Positions 11,743 through 21,999 of a stretch of 64,000 nucleotides of DNA are shown here, one piece after another. Position numbers and translations under genes: made by a program. The stretch's first letter is position 1, and every line of letters starts with the position of its first letter. Location: positions 75,384,382 through 75,448,381 of the forward strand of contig CM070713.1 of NCBI GenBank assembly GCA_036346275.1. Reading direction: 5' to 3'. The notes under the pieces are model-generated. The model searched no databases. It saw only the letters and a list, made by a program, of their open reading frames with translations, and was not told the DNA's origin. Origin of the DNA: Otatea glauca. Its lineage: Eukaryota; Streptophyta; Magnoliopsida; Poales; Poaceae.

Positions 11743-12872
11743 CAGCTTGTCGGCGTTTCGAGCGCCGGCAAGTAAATTTGTAAGTCTAAGGGGCTGCGCG
11801 TTCCCGCTCCCTGAATGGTTAGACCCTGGAGTCCAAGATGTATACTGGTTCGGGCCGAAGGTCCTACTCCGGTCGTGCGTTGGTGTTGTATTCATCAAAA
11901 GTGCGGATGATCGCACTGAAGTTTTTACAAGCGAGAGGTGGAGCCTCAACACTAGAATGATCTAAACTTAGCTCTCGGAAGGAGAAGAAAAAGAAGAAGA
12001 GGAAGAAGAGGAAAAGCTCTCTTGTAGCTCTTACTCCCGCCTGTTAGGAGGTTCTGCCTCCTTTTATTCGATCTGAAGGGCGAGTTACATCGAGAATTGG
12101 CGAAGTGCGCAGGCGAGCTACTTTAGGGCTTGGTCTTGCCCGCCGTCGCCAATCGTTCCGCCGACCGGTCGCTTGCTCGCTGATCGGTCGCCGCTGCTGA
12201 GCCTATCTTTGGGTCGGTGGTCTAGCTGGTCGAGCGGTTAGGTAATCCTCGGGAAGTGGCGAGCCGCTCTCGTGATCCATGTGGGTCTTTGTCGTAGTCG
12301 CGTGTGGCGTTGGAGTTGCCTCGGGAGAGAGCGTGTCCTTGCTTGTGGGTGGTGATGGGACAGAGGCGTGGCTTCAGCAGGCTATCAAAGCGTCTTGGGA
12401 AGGACCACGCCTCGCTCGATCACTTGAATGACCGTTCGTGGGGCACGTGGCCTTAGGTTGACACGGGACTCCGATCGCGCGGCGCGCGCCCTCGGCGGGG
12501 ATTATCATGGTTGGTCGGGCCGGGGATCCGATCTGCTGCGGGTCGGGAACCTCGCTGAGTCGAGTCGCGGGATCCGCCCCGCTGCGGGGTCGGGAACCTC
12601 GGCGAGTCGGTCGGGGATCCGCCCCATTGCGGGGTCGGGAACCGTCTTTGAGTCGGTCGGGGATCCGTCCCATTGCGGGTCGGGAACCTCTTTGAGTCGA
12701 GTCGGGACCGGTCGGGAATGGTCTCCTGAATGGTCTCGTAGGCATTTGGGTAGCGGTAGGGGACGGCTGTTTAAGTGGGCCGTATTCGAGGCCGCCTGCT
12801 TGCTGCTCTGGGCTTTGCTTGTTGCAATTGGGCCGTTGGTGCACCCCTGTTTTATGAGTATTCGTCACAGCT
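11743..12872 (-). mobile_element. Solo LTR of the gypsy family, with 5-bp TSD
   Basis: The LTR body 11748-12867 starts TGTCGGCGTTTCGAGCGCCG and ends GAGTATTCGTCA. This is the reverse complement of the ends of the LTRs of the element at 23545-36934. Perfect TSD CAGCT is at 11743-11747 and 12868-12872. No internal gag-pol lies beside it, so it is a solo LTR produced by recombination between two LTRs. It is 1120 bp against about 900 bp for the full element's LTRs, mainly because of an expanded minisatellite near the U3 end (12530-12720). Confidence 0.92.
12530..12720. repeat. GC-rich minisatellite in solo LTR, period about 46 bp
   Basis: About four imperfect units of the form 'ggatccgccccattgcgggg' followed by 'tcgggaacctc' and 'gagtcggtcgg'. 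The corresponding stretch of the 13.4-kb element's LTRs has only about two related units ('gggcgggatctccgactccgg'). Expansion of this block largely explains the longer solo LTR. Confidence 0.75.
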
Positions 12873-15288
12873 CTATTTTCAAGCATAAACACTAGAGTAG
12901 TATAATAAATACAAATTTATTTTTACGTATATGTATATGTATAGACAGAATCAGAATCATCTCTGAATACATTGGCGTGTAGATCGAGCTCCACTTGCGC
13001 ACATGGAACTATAGAAGTGCTCTTTGACTATTTGGCCCTGGCACACTCATGACATTTCTATTTCCCTCTCCTATCCCGTTATAGTGCGACCCCGCTGCCA
13101 CGTTCCATACAGCCGGTCGTCTGGGCGATCCAGCCCAAACCATTGCCGTTGTGTGTGGCATTCCGACGACAGAACTGCAGAAAGCATGCACACTAGTTTA
13201 TTCACCAGTCACCACGCAATAATAACAAAAAAACAGTAGTGTGCCTGTGTCAAAGCAACGCGTATCATTCATGGAACGCCAACCTTTGGGACTATTTCGT
13301 TTTCTTCCTCTGCTGGCATTTTCAATTTTTTTTTTGCAAATTCGGTATTTTCGTGCCACCGAATTTGTAAAATCAGTGTGTCCCTAACTGCGGAAGCAGT
13401 GTAGGTGATACTTATCGCCTGTCGCGTTTCCGTACCGTGACAGTACAATCCATCGCGGCAAGGGCCAGAGCTGCTGTGCAGCCGGTGACAGGGAGTTGCC
13501 GAGCATTCATACCTCAGTAGGATTAATTAAGTGATTAATTAATTAAAGAGATCACTTAAATAAGTAATTAAGTGATTAGTTAGCACATTACTGTCGACGA
13601 AGGAAAGCTCGGGAGAACCTCCGGTGCTTTGCTGAGGTATAAAAACGTAGCAGGTGACACGCCGCGGCTTCAACCTTTGGAGTAACAAATAACAGAGTTC
13701 TTGATATAACTACTCTAATCTACTAGGAACGACTTGATCCGGCCCGTCCGTATCAAATCTGACGTGTGGGGGAGAAGATCTATAATATTGAGCGAACAAC
13801 CACGCCCCACGTGTCAGATCAGATCATGTCAGAGATGGGCCAGTTAAATTTAGGGGAAACTCCAGGTGACCTGATCTTGAATGGAACTGATCTAGTTGCA
13901 TTGTATAATTAGCTAACAAGGTTAGCTATGTTTATGCAGTCGGACCATCCGCACACACCAAAATATACCCCAGGTTGCAAATTTTGATAGGAGGGACAAC
14001 TCTGCGTTACGGCCTAACTATAGATGAAACCTGAAGATGAGCAACCAAGTTGAATTTCTCACTCAATTGCAATTCTGTAGTTTTTTTATTGCTATTTTCA
14101 GGTGAGTGTTTTATCCATCCAAAGGAATTGGGGAACAGCCTAAGCATCTTGACTGATCGAATACCAACTCCGCACTACTGATCGGTTCGACGCGCCAAGA
14201 AAAAGATCCCGATAAAAAGTACGCACGGGTTGCCGAATAGTGAAGGTGGTGAGCCTAACACCAAGAGATATAGAACTACAGGAAATAAATGCATGGTTGG
14301 ATAATCTAATCATTATATATATAATCTCGGAGAGGTGGATACCACGCTGCCACGTGGCGCAAACACGGTAGGTTTTATAGTGTAAGCTACAGCATTTTTA
14401 TTATCTTTTTAAAAATATATTTTTTAATCTAACTATCCCGACATGTGGCATTAAATTTTTATTTTAAATTTTTTTAAGAAATATTTTTTAAAAAAAATTA
14501 AAGCAATTTTTTAGATTTTTTTTAAAGAAAATCAGTATTTTTTTGTTTCTTTTCTATGAAGGTTTTTCCAAAAAAAATTCTCTCTCTGTTAAAGTCTCTG
14601 TCTGTCTCGACATTTCTTTCTATCCGCAACAACGCGTGGGACTACGAAGCATTTAGTATAAGAAGCTAGGTGAGAGGACGAGGAAAGATAATGAGCTCGC
14701 TCGCTCTGCACGTACATTGGGTTAGAGAGCAGTGTAGATAAAACTTATTTAACGGGCTAGACATGATATCTTTAGCTCTTACTACCATGTTGGGACTTGC
14801 AATTTTACCCTTTTCATTTTTATACATAATTTTTTCTTTTTTATCTCTTATATATATAGGGGCACTATAGAGCTTGTGCACTATGATTTCAAATGCTTCA
14901 AGTCATATTCGAGTATTTAAAAAAAAATAGTTTTAGGATACATACTTATCTATAACAATTTAGATGAAACATATACCTTTGAAAAAATATACTAGAATCC
15001 AAATATTTTAAACGAATTTAGATCGCATGCTTTGCTAGTTTATATATAAAATCAGCACATACCTACAATCAAACTATTATGAAGAAGGGAAACTCTAGTT
15101 TCGATCAATTTTGTTTAAACTAGTCAGGTAAACTAGTTAAACTCAACATCCTATTTTTTTAAAAAAAAATTGGTATACAATATATAAAGAAATATACTCG
15201 TTTTAAATCATGATACTCTGACTCTTGTGCTCTAAGTGTGTGTATATATATATACAGACACATACATGACACGTGAGTGTCTCGTAGG
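12873..15288. other. AT-rich intergenic DNA
   Basis: No gene is supported. It contains a 'taattaagtgatta'-type low-complexity palindromic block (13528-13582), an inverted repeat at 13740-13853 listed separately, an ATTATATATATAAT palindrome near 14310, T/A-rich runs at 14400-14600, and a (TA)n microsatellite at about 15243-15255. Confidence 0.5.
13740..13853. repeat. Imperfect inverted repeat with ACGTG cores
   Basis: The left arm ('ggcccgtcc...ctgacgtgtggggg', from about 13741) and right arm ('cgccccacgtgtcag...gatgggcc', to about 13843) are imperfectly complementary around a short AT-rich centre. The arms carry ACGTG cores, the core of plant G-box/ABRE motifs. It looks like a small foldback element; no TSD was established. 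Confidence 0.5.
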
Positions 15289-16225
15289 GTCTCTCCCAGG
15301 GTTAAAAAAGCCAACAAAAACAGGTCGGTTTTCGCGAAAATCGACCTTGCCGAGCCAGTTCGGCAACAAAAACCGACCGGTAAACTATGGAGTTCAAATG
15401 TAAATTTAAAAAATTTGAAGAAATTTAGCAAACAGTGTTAATTTTTTTTGAAAATTTTTATATGATGTCATGAGGAAATGCTAATGATTTTATAAAATTT
15501 TCATATGATTATCAGACCTTTTATTTTTTTAAAAATTCTGACAGTGATACTATCATAATATATACTCTTCAGTTTTTATTTTCTAGGGGCACAAAATGAA
15601 GTGTAATATTTCTTAAACTTTTTTTGTGATGTTATAACGTAATTAAAATTATTTTGTAAAATTTTCAGATGATGATAAGATATGTGTATTTTTTTAAAAT
15701 TCTGAAAGTGCTATTATCATTGTATATGCTCTTCTGTTTTTGATTTTATATAGGTACTAAATGAAGTTTAATATTTATGAAAATTTTATTAAATAATCCT
15801 TTGGCACTATTTATGGTTACATTAAAATTAATAATATAAAAATCTTTTAAATATTTATAAAAATCTGAGAGTGTATTTATTACTTTTTATTAATTGTTGT
15901 TTTGGATTTTTTAAAAGTAATAAATAATTTAAAATTTTGTTTAAATTTCTCTTAGGTGTTTGATAGATTAACTGGGATTTTTCTTAATTTTTTTTAAAAA
16001 ATTGAAATTTTTGCAATTTTTCTTTGTATTTTCACTATTTTTCCTTGTGTCGTCGGTTTTCGACCTTTTCGACCGGTTTTCGTTTTTTTAATCGGTTTGA
16101 CCACCTGTTTTCCTTTCGCAAACCGATTGGTTTTTACCGAATTTCAGTCGATTTTCACGAAAAACCGGTGCCGACCAGATACCGATTTTCGAATGCAAAA
16201 CGAAAATGCGAACCCTGGTCTCTCC
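15289..16225. mobile_element. hAT-type non-autonomous element with 8-bp TSD
   Basis: The element (15297-16217, 921 bp) begins CAGGGTT and ends AACCCTG. It is flanked by a perfect 8-bp duplication GTCTCTCC at 15289-15296 and 16218-16225. An 8-bp TSD and CAGGG terminus are hAT hallmarks. Near each end are complementary subterminal blocks built on 'ggtcggttttcg' (left) and 'cgattttcacgaaaaaccgg' (right); the middle is AT-rich and non-coding. It would depend on a transposase supplied elsewhere. Confidence 0.9.
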
Positions 16226-16361
16226 TGCTGTTAACGATCATTAAAAAAGAGAGGGGTTCGGTATTAGTTCACTTGTAGCTCAAGAGGATTCGATCGTGTC
16301 GGTGCAACATTTGCAACTCTCTCTCCTTGTTGCGTTGGTAATCACGCAGTTTTTCTGCCTC
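16226..16361. other. Short spacer between hAT-type element and copia element
   Basis: Non-coding. It runs up to the copia target site 'ctttt'. Confidence 0.5.
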
Positions 16362-16366
16362 CTTTT

Positions 16367-16596
16367 TGTTAGGAAACCACGTGACCCAATGAAAGCCCAC
16401 GATGGTCCCTTAGCTGAAACCCTAGGCGACTACTATATAAGGAGTAGGGGGTCCCTCCCTATGTACAAGTAATCAGAATAGCAACAAAGAATTCAGTCGT
16501 CGTTCTCCCTAAACTTGTGTCTCTCTTTCTCTCTCTGTTCTCCAATTCAAATCTGTTCGGGAACCCCGGACTATTCGATAACGAGGTTCCTTAACA
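16367..16596 (+). repeat. 5' LTR of copia element
   Basis: Begins TGTTAGGAAACCAC and ends CCTTAACA. A TATA box (TATATAA) is at about 16434-16440, and a CT-rich segment lies downstream. It pairs with the 3' LTR at 21768-21994. Confidence 0.93.
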
Positions 16597-16615
16597 CGTT
16601 ATCAGCACGAAGCTC
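16597..16615 (+). promoter_or_regulatory. Copia primer-binding site
   Basis: 'cgttatcagcacgaagctc' directly follows the 5' LTR. TTATCAGCACG-type sites, complementary to an internal part of initiator Met-tRNA, are typical of copia elements. Confidence 0.75.
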
Positions 16616-16639
16616 TACCGGCGAACGGATTGAAAATGT

Positions 16640-18250
16640 GAGAAAAGGTGGGATTTGACGATTGAATCTAATCGATCTTGATTCTATGCATGCATCTATC
16701 CTACGCATCTTGTACAGTATTCGTCACGTGGCATGAAGCTACACGGCGATCGCACGAAGCTACTCAATTCGGCACGAAGCTATAGTATTCTTTTCTCTCA
16801 TCCAGAAAAAAAAAGAGAAAGCCGCAGTGCGCTTGAAGCGACGCCGCCCGGTACGGCCTCGCCGTCCGCGCCGCCATGGCGGCGGTTATCGCGCAGCGCG
16901 ACGCCGTCGCCGCGGCGCTTGAAGCGCCGCCGCCATGCCGCCCGCGCATCCGCCGGTCCGACCTCGCCGTCCGCGCCGCCATGGCTCGGCCAACATCGTG
17001 GCGGCGCGCCGCCGCCGCCGCCTCGATTCACCGTGCCGCGTGCGTCGCGGCGAGCCACCGCCGGCGTTGCGTCTGGCGTGCCGCCGCGCTTCACGAAAAT
17101 TCCGCGCCGGCTCGGCCCGCCGCCGCCGCCGTCGTCGTCTCGGAAAGTCGCCGCGCCGCGGCGCGTCCACGGCCGCCGTCCGCCACTCCGGCCGCTGCGA
17201 CGCGTCGCGCGCCTCCGCTGCGATCGTCTCAACCGCCCGGCCGGCCGCCTCGAACCGCGCCGCAGCGTCGCCGCCGCCTCGGGCCCAGCCGCAGGCCGAC
17301 GCGCCTTGGCTCCCTACCGCACGCAGCCGCGACCGCCTCGGCCCCGCAGCGCGCAGCGCCAAGGCCGTCTCGGGCCCGCGCGACGCCGCACCGACGCCTC
17401 GGCTCTCACGCCGCGGCGCTTCACGCATGTAGCGCCGTCGCCGCCAGACCCCGCGCCGCATGCGCCGTCGCCCGCCTCGACGCCTTCCGGCGCCGTCGTC
17501 CCCGGCCGGCTCGCGACCATCCCGCCTCCTCGGCCGCCGCGCGCCGCGCCGAGCCTCGGCTCGCGGCCGCTCGCCATCGCCGCCTTGGCGCCGTCTCGCG
17601 CCGCGCGCCGCCGCCGCCCTAACCGCCACGCGTCCTCGGCCCGGCCGTCCTCGCGCCTGTGCTGCGCCGCCGCGGCCGACGCCTCGGCTTCCGTCGCTCT
17701 GACCTGCGCCTAAAGCGCGCCAGCGCCTCGACTCGGCGCCCGGGCCCACGGCCGCCAGCGCCGCCCGACTGTGCGTGTCGCGCTCGGCCTCGGCTCGGCC
17801 ACCGTCGCCGCCGCCTTGGCTTCCACGCACGCAACGTCGCCGGCGGCAGCGTGCCGGCGGCCGTCGGCGGCCTCGCGACGCGCCACTGGCTCGGCCTCCA
17901 CCGCCGCCGCTCGACCTCGGCCCAAAGCCACCGTCGCCGCTGCCTTGGCTTCACGCCGAAGCGCCACAAGCGGCCGCGCCGCAAGCGGTAGACGCCCATC
18001 AACCGCCGCCTCGACTCCGCGCGTCCGAAGCATCGCCACCGCTCCTCGGCTCGAAGTCACCGCCGCCGCCTCTTTATATTCTCTACGCTCGAAGGTGGGG
18101 AAGAGGAAGGCGGGCGCGAGGAGCGGAAGGGGAAGCGGTGCTAAGCGCGAGCAAAAGCAGGCGTCTTGTGTGCCTTGTGGCGAGGAGGCGCGGCGTGGCG
18201 AAGCCTTGAAGAACCACGAGCGACTAGGGTTGAAACCCTAGCCGCCGGTC
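16640..18250 (+). other. Extremely GC-rich leader of copia element
   Basis: About 1.5 kb made of CG/GCC-rich degenerate repeats, such as recurring 'cctcgccgtccgcgccgcca', 'cttgaagcg' and 'ccgccgccttggcttc' phrases. Long open frames exist in every phase on both strands because stops are rare at this composition. Their translations are only Ala/Arg/Pro/Ser low-complexity and match nothing I recognise. It ends near 18250 with 'gggttgaaaccctagccg'. Its composition contrasts sharply with the AT-rich pol downstream. It is best read as an expanded or acquired 5' leader. Confidence 0.6.
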
Positions 18251-18836
18251 GGGATTTATGGCCCATGAGGCGGCGCGCCCAATGAGCCTTTGGCCAGAAG
18301 GAAAGAAGCGCTGGCCCAGTATTCGCGGGAAGAAAAGAAAGGAAAATGAAAAGGAAAGAAAAAAATAGCAGAAAATTTTGGAAAATTGCTAGAAAAATTC
18401 CAGAAAATTTTCTGGCTCTGTTTTAATTTTTCTAGCTTTATTCTCTGCATTTATGAATATTCTTTATGAATTTTGAATTCATTGCTTTATTTTGTATACT
18501 GCAATGCATGAAAATTTATTTTCTGCACTTTATGTTTTTGCAACCATTTTCTATTAGATTACACGCAGTAATCTAATATCAGAATTTTGAAATCATGCAG
18601 ATATCCGGCAACGTGAATCGCTTTTTTTTTAGTTTATGGTTGTTAGCAATTTCTTTTGAATAATGAATTGTAAGCTCTAGAAGAGCATACTTCTCTCATG
18701 AATAAATATGCAATTTATTCTTTATTCCAGTATTCTTTAATTTGCAAGCAATGTTTGGATTATTTTGCCTCTATCTGATTAGAATTATATTTATTTTCTT
18801 TAGAAATCGTGTAGCGCCCAAATGGAAGAGATATGA
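18251..18836 (+). other. AT-rich stretch in place of gag
   Basis: No Gag domain or CCHC zinc-knuckle could be found in any plus-strand frame between the leader and protease. The sequence is rich in 'gaaaattt' and 'ttatttt' runs. Gag appears to have been deleted or replaced. Confidence 0.6.
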
Positions 18837-20251
18837 ATTGTTGATAGTGGCACAACAAATACCATCTTAAGAGAGTCTAAATACTTCCAATCGATCACGA
18901 AGAACGCTGGAAAGATTACTACAATCGTAGGAAGCGATTCCTATATAATAGGCTTTGGAAGAGCCACAATTATATTGCCAATGGGTACAATTCTGGTAAT
19001 TGAAGAAGCCCTTTTGTACCCTGAATCAACGCGCACTCTCTTAAGTTTCAAAGACATCCGCGCCAATGGTTTTCACGTAGAAACCAATGAAGAAAATGGC
19101 AAAGAATACTTGTGCATAGTGAAGCACGCGGTATGTGGAAAAATGGTATTAGAAAAATGTCCCTCATATGAATCTGGGTTGTACTACACGAATATTCATG
19201 CACCCGAAGTGTATACTTCCTTGAAGACTGTCTTTAGAAGCTCTGAGTTATTTTCTTTATGGCATGGCAGATTAGGTCATCCTGGTCTTAGAATGATGAG
19301 AAATATAGTGAATAACTCACAAGGTCATGGCATCAATGTTAAGAATTTTTCGAATCATGAAGATTTCGTGTGCCCTGCATGTGCCACTGGGAAATTAATA
19401 ACTAGACCCTCTGTCATGAAAGTGCAAACTGAAATCCCTGCATTCCTGGAACGCATCCAGGGGATATTTGCGACCCGATTCAGCCCTTGTCAGGGCCGTT
19501 TCGATATTTTATGGTGCTCATCGATGCTTCCTCGAAATGGTCGCATATATGCTTGTTGTCAACAAGAAACCATGCGTTTGCAAAGCTGATCTCGCAGATC
19601 ATAAGAATTAAGAATGTTTTCCCTGATCATCGTGTGAAGTCCATTAGAATGGACAATGCCGACGAATTTACTTCAAAGGCATTTGATGATTATTGCACTG
19701 CAACAGGGATAGCAGTTGAGCACTCTGTACCGCACGTTCATACGCAAAATGGACTAGCTGAAGCACTCATAAAGAGAATTAAATTTAATACCAGACCGCT
19801 TTTGCAGAGTTGTAACCTGCCCAACACTTGTTGGGGACACGCAGTCCTGCACGCAGCAGCTCTCATCAATTTCAGACCTTCGGCCTACAACATCCATTCT
19901 CCTTTGCAGCTTGTGCACGGGATCATCCCGAAAATCTCCCATCTCAGGAAATTTGGGTGTATGGTATATGTTCCTATACCACCCCCTCAGCGGACTGCAA
20001 TGGGCTCTCTCCGCAAGTCTGGGATATACATTGGTTATGAAAGTGCATCCATAATCAGGTATTTGGAACCCATGACTGGAGACTTGCATACACCCCGATT
20101 AGCTGATTGCATATTTGACGAGGATCGTTTCCCGTCATTAGGGGAAGAAATCAACCTTTGGATGAAAAATACGGAAAATCATATGGCATTCCACTTTGGG
20201 ATCCCGCACATGACCCGCACTAATGAAGCAAATCAAGAAGTCGGAAGATAA
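18837..20251 (+). pseudogene. Copia protease and integrase region
   Basis: The first frame starts with the protease active-site motif VDSGTTNTI (DSGTT at 18843-18857) and continues through the GAG-pre-integrase motif LWHGRLGHPG (about 19255-19284). It then reads CPACATGK, the zinc-binding end before integrase. Around 19460-19490 the frame shifts. The second frame carries the integrase core: LSGPFRYFMVLIDASSKW, then RMDNADEFTSKAFDDYC and HVHTQNGLAEALIKR, the region of the second Asp and the Glu. It ends at a stop at 20251. In the expected IRMDNAGEF motif this copy has DNADEF, and NGLAEAL replaces the usual NGLAES/EAx. Integrase would insert cDNA into the genome; the frameshift makes that impossible from this copy. 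Confidence 0.9.
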
Positions 20252-21480
20252 TTGATTTGCGAATTTAGCAAATGAAGCTGCTGATCATTTTGTGATCGAA
20301 GGGCGTGGTTATGTCGCATGTACGCAAGAAATGCACCGAGAGGATGGAAATACCAAAGAAAGCAGAAGGTATCCTCATCTGTTTGAGGCCTCAAAGAAAA
20401 GAACAGAAATCGGCTCCTCAAACCCAAAGTACCGGAGGCGTGCGGAAAAGCGGGCGAGAGGACTTACCACAACCAATCACGAAAATACCCCAAGGAAAGA
20501 AGGGAGCAGTTGAGACTGCTGGAAAGAAGCCAACGGAAAAGGCAATTCAGGCTTGAATCTTCCATTGTAGGAAGCCGCCGGAAATAATGTGTGCGCACAC
20601 ATAGGCGATGAAAAACTAAAGGAACTTGCTCCTGCGATAGGGAATAGCAGTGAAGAGCAAGTAGAAGTGCATGAAGCACCCCATGAAGAAATGGCCATAA
20701 ACTTTGTAATAACAGGAGAATCCACGAATAGAGCGAGCCAACGTTGATGCATACTTCGCAAAGAAGATTGCCTCGATCATCGATCATGATCCCGAGCCTG
20801 CATCTCTCGCAGAGTGCAAGAAAAGGCTAGATTGGGAAGAATGGAAGAAGGCAATCACTGCAGAGTTAGTCTCTCTGAACAAGAGAGAGGTGTTTGGGCC
20901 CGTATGCCGCACACCTCCCCATATAAACCCTGTAGGTCACAAATGGGTCTTTGTTCGGAAGAGGAATGAAAACAACGAAGTTGTAAGGTACAAGGCAAGG
21001 CTTGTAGCTCAAGGTTTCACTCAACGTCCTGGAGTTGATTATGAAGAAACCTATTCTCCGGTCATGTGAGGAATTACCTTTAGATATTTGATCTCAATGG
21101 CAGTCAACTTGAAGTTGAGAATGAAGCTAATGGATGTTGTTACAGCATATTTGTATGGAAACTTGGATTCGGAGATATACATGAAGGTACCGGAAGGTAT
21201 TCTTATCCCGAACCAAGATGGAGCAGATAGAAACCTGTACAGTGTGAAATTGGAGAAATCACTGTATGGGCTAAAACAGTCAGGAAGAATGTGAAGAGCA
21301 ATCTCACGAAGCATATTAACCCCAAGTTCTTCTATGCTCACGAATTGCATAAGATGAACGAGATTAAGATATTGCATACTAAGTCATGTGAAAATCTCGC
21401 AGATTGTTTACTAAATCACTTCCAGCATCTACCTTTGAAAGGTACGTAAAAGGGATTGAGATGATGAGACTTAGAGAAGT
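20252..21480 (+). pseudogene. Copia RT with internal deletion, and RNase H tail
   Basis: The linker region (20252-20750) is disrupted. The RT N-terminal half is readable from about 20790: WKKAITAELVSLNKREVFGPV, then VGHKWVFVRKRNE and RYKARLVAQGF. A TGA stop lies at about 21066. Then come LMDVVTAYLYGNLDSEIYM and KLEKSLYGLKQSGRM (to about 21293). The sequence then jumps to the end of RNase H (FYAHELHKMNEI, SCENLADCL; about 21300-21430). The catalytic YVDD half of RT and most of RNase H are missing, a deletion of roughly a kilobase relative to intact copia elements. Confidence 0.88.
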
Positions 21481-21767
21481 GCAGATTTCAGGGGGAGATA
21501 TTTCACATATTCCCACATAAATCTCGAATATGAATTTTGTGTACCCAACATGAATCTCGAAGATTAGTGGTTGAAGTTTGGGTGAATTGTACTCTTTTCC
21601 CTTAGCAAGTTTTTCATAAAGTTTTCTTGCATAAGGTTTTGACGAGGCAATTCGTGCAACACAGTAAGCGTATGCTATGTACTCTTTCTCCAAGTATTTT
21701 TCCCACTGGGTTTTTCTGGAATTTTAATGAGGCATATGCATCTCGCCGCAAAGGGCCCAAGGAGGAG

Positions 21768-21994
21768 TGTTGGGAAACCACGTGGCCCAATGAAAGCCCA
21801 CGATGGTCCCTTAGCCGAAACCCTAGGTGACTACTATATAAGGAGGAGGGGATCCCCCTATGTACAAGTAATCAGAATAGCAATAAAGAATTTAGTCGCC
21901 ATTCTCCCTAAACTTGTGTCTCTCTTTCTCTCTCTGTTCTCCAATTCAAATATGTTCGGGAACCCCGGACTATTCGATATCGATGTTCTTAACA
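21768..21994 (+). repeat. 3' LTR of copia element
   Basis: Begins TGTTGGGAAACCAC and ends TTCTTAACA. Preceded by a purine-rich 'aaggaggag' (21759-21767) that fits a polypurine tract. Followed by the CTTTT target duplication. Confidence 0.93.
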
Positions 21995-21999
21995 CTTTT

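Larger units (their letters stand above)
16362..21999 (+). mobile_element. Defective Ty1/copia LTR retrotransposon with TSD CTTTT
   Basis: Two short LTRs (16367-16596 and 21768-21994) share TG...CA ends and are flanked by identical 5-bp TSDs CTTTT (16362-16366 and 21995-21999). Inside, in order, are a primer-binding site, a 1.6-kb very GC-rich leader, an AT-rich stretch where gag is expected, protease, GAG-pre-integrase and integrase, half an RT, and a short RNase H tail. The order protease-integrase-RT is diagnostic of copia. The LTRs differ at roughly 15 of 230 positions by eye, so insertion is not very recent. Deletions and stops make the copy non-autonomous. Confidence 0.95.

Noticed and set aside
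12374..12895. Open frames of more than 150 codons on both strands
   Set aside because: They coincide with the GC-rich minisatellite of the solo LTR and span its border, so they are not genes.
13024..13239. Short open frames on both strands
   Set aside because: Chance frames in intergenic DNA; no composition or motif support.
16284..16310. tRNA-like B box 'gattcgatcg'
   Set aside because: No A box at suitable distance and no cloverleaf by eye.
16733..17830. Long overlapping open frames on both strands (up to about 330 codons)
   Set aside because: They result from extreme GC content with few stops. All are Ala/Arg/Pro low complexity with no domain, and they lie inside the copia leader.
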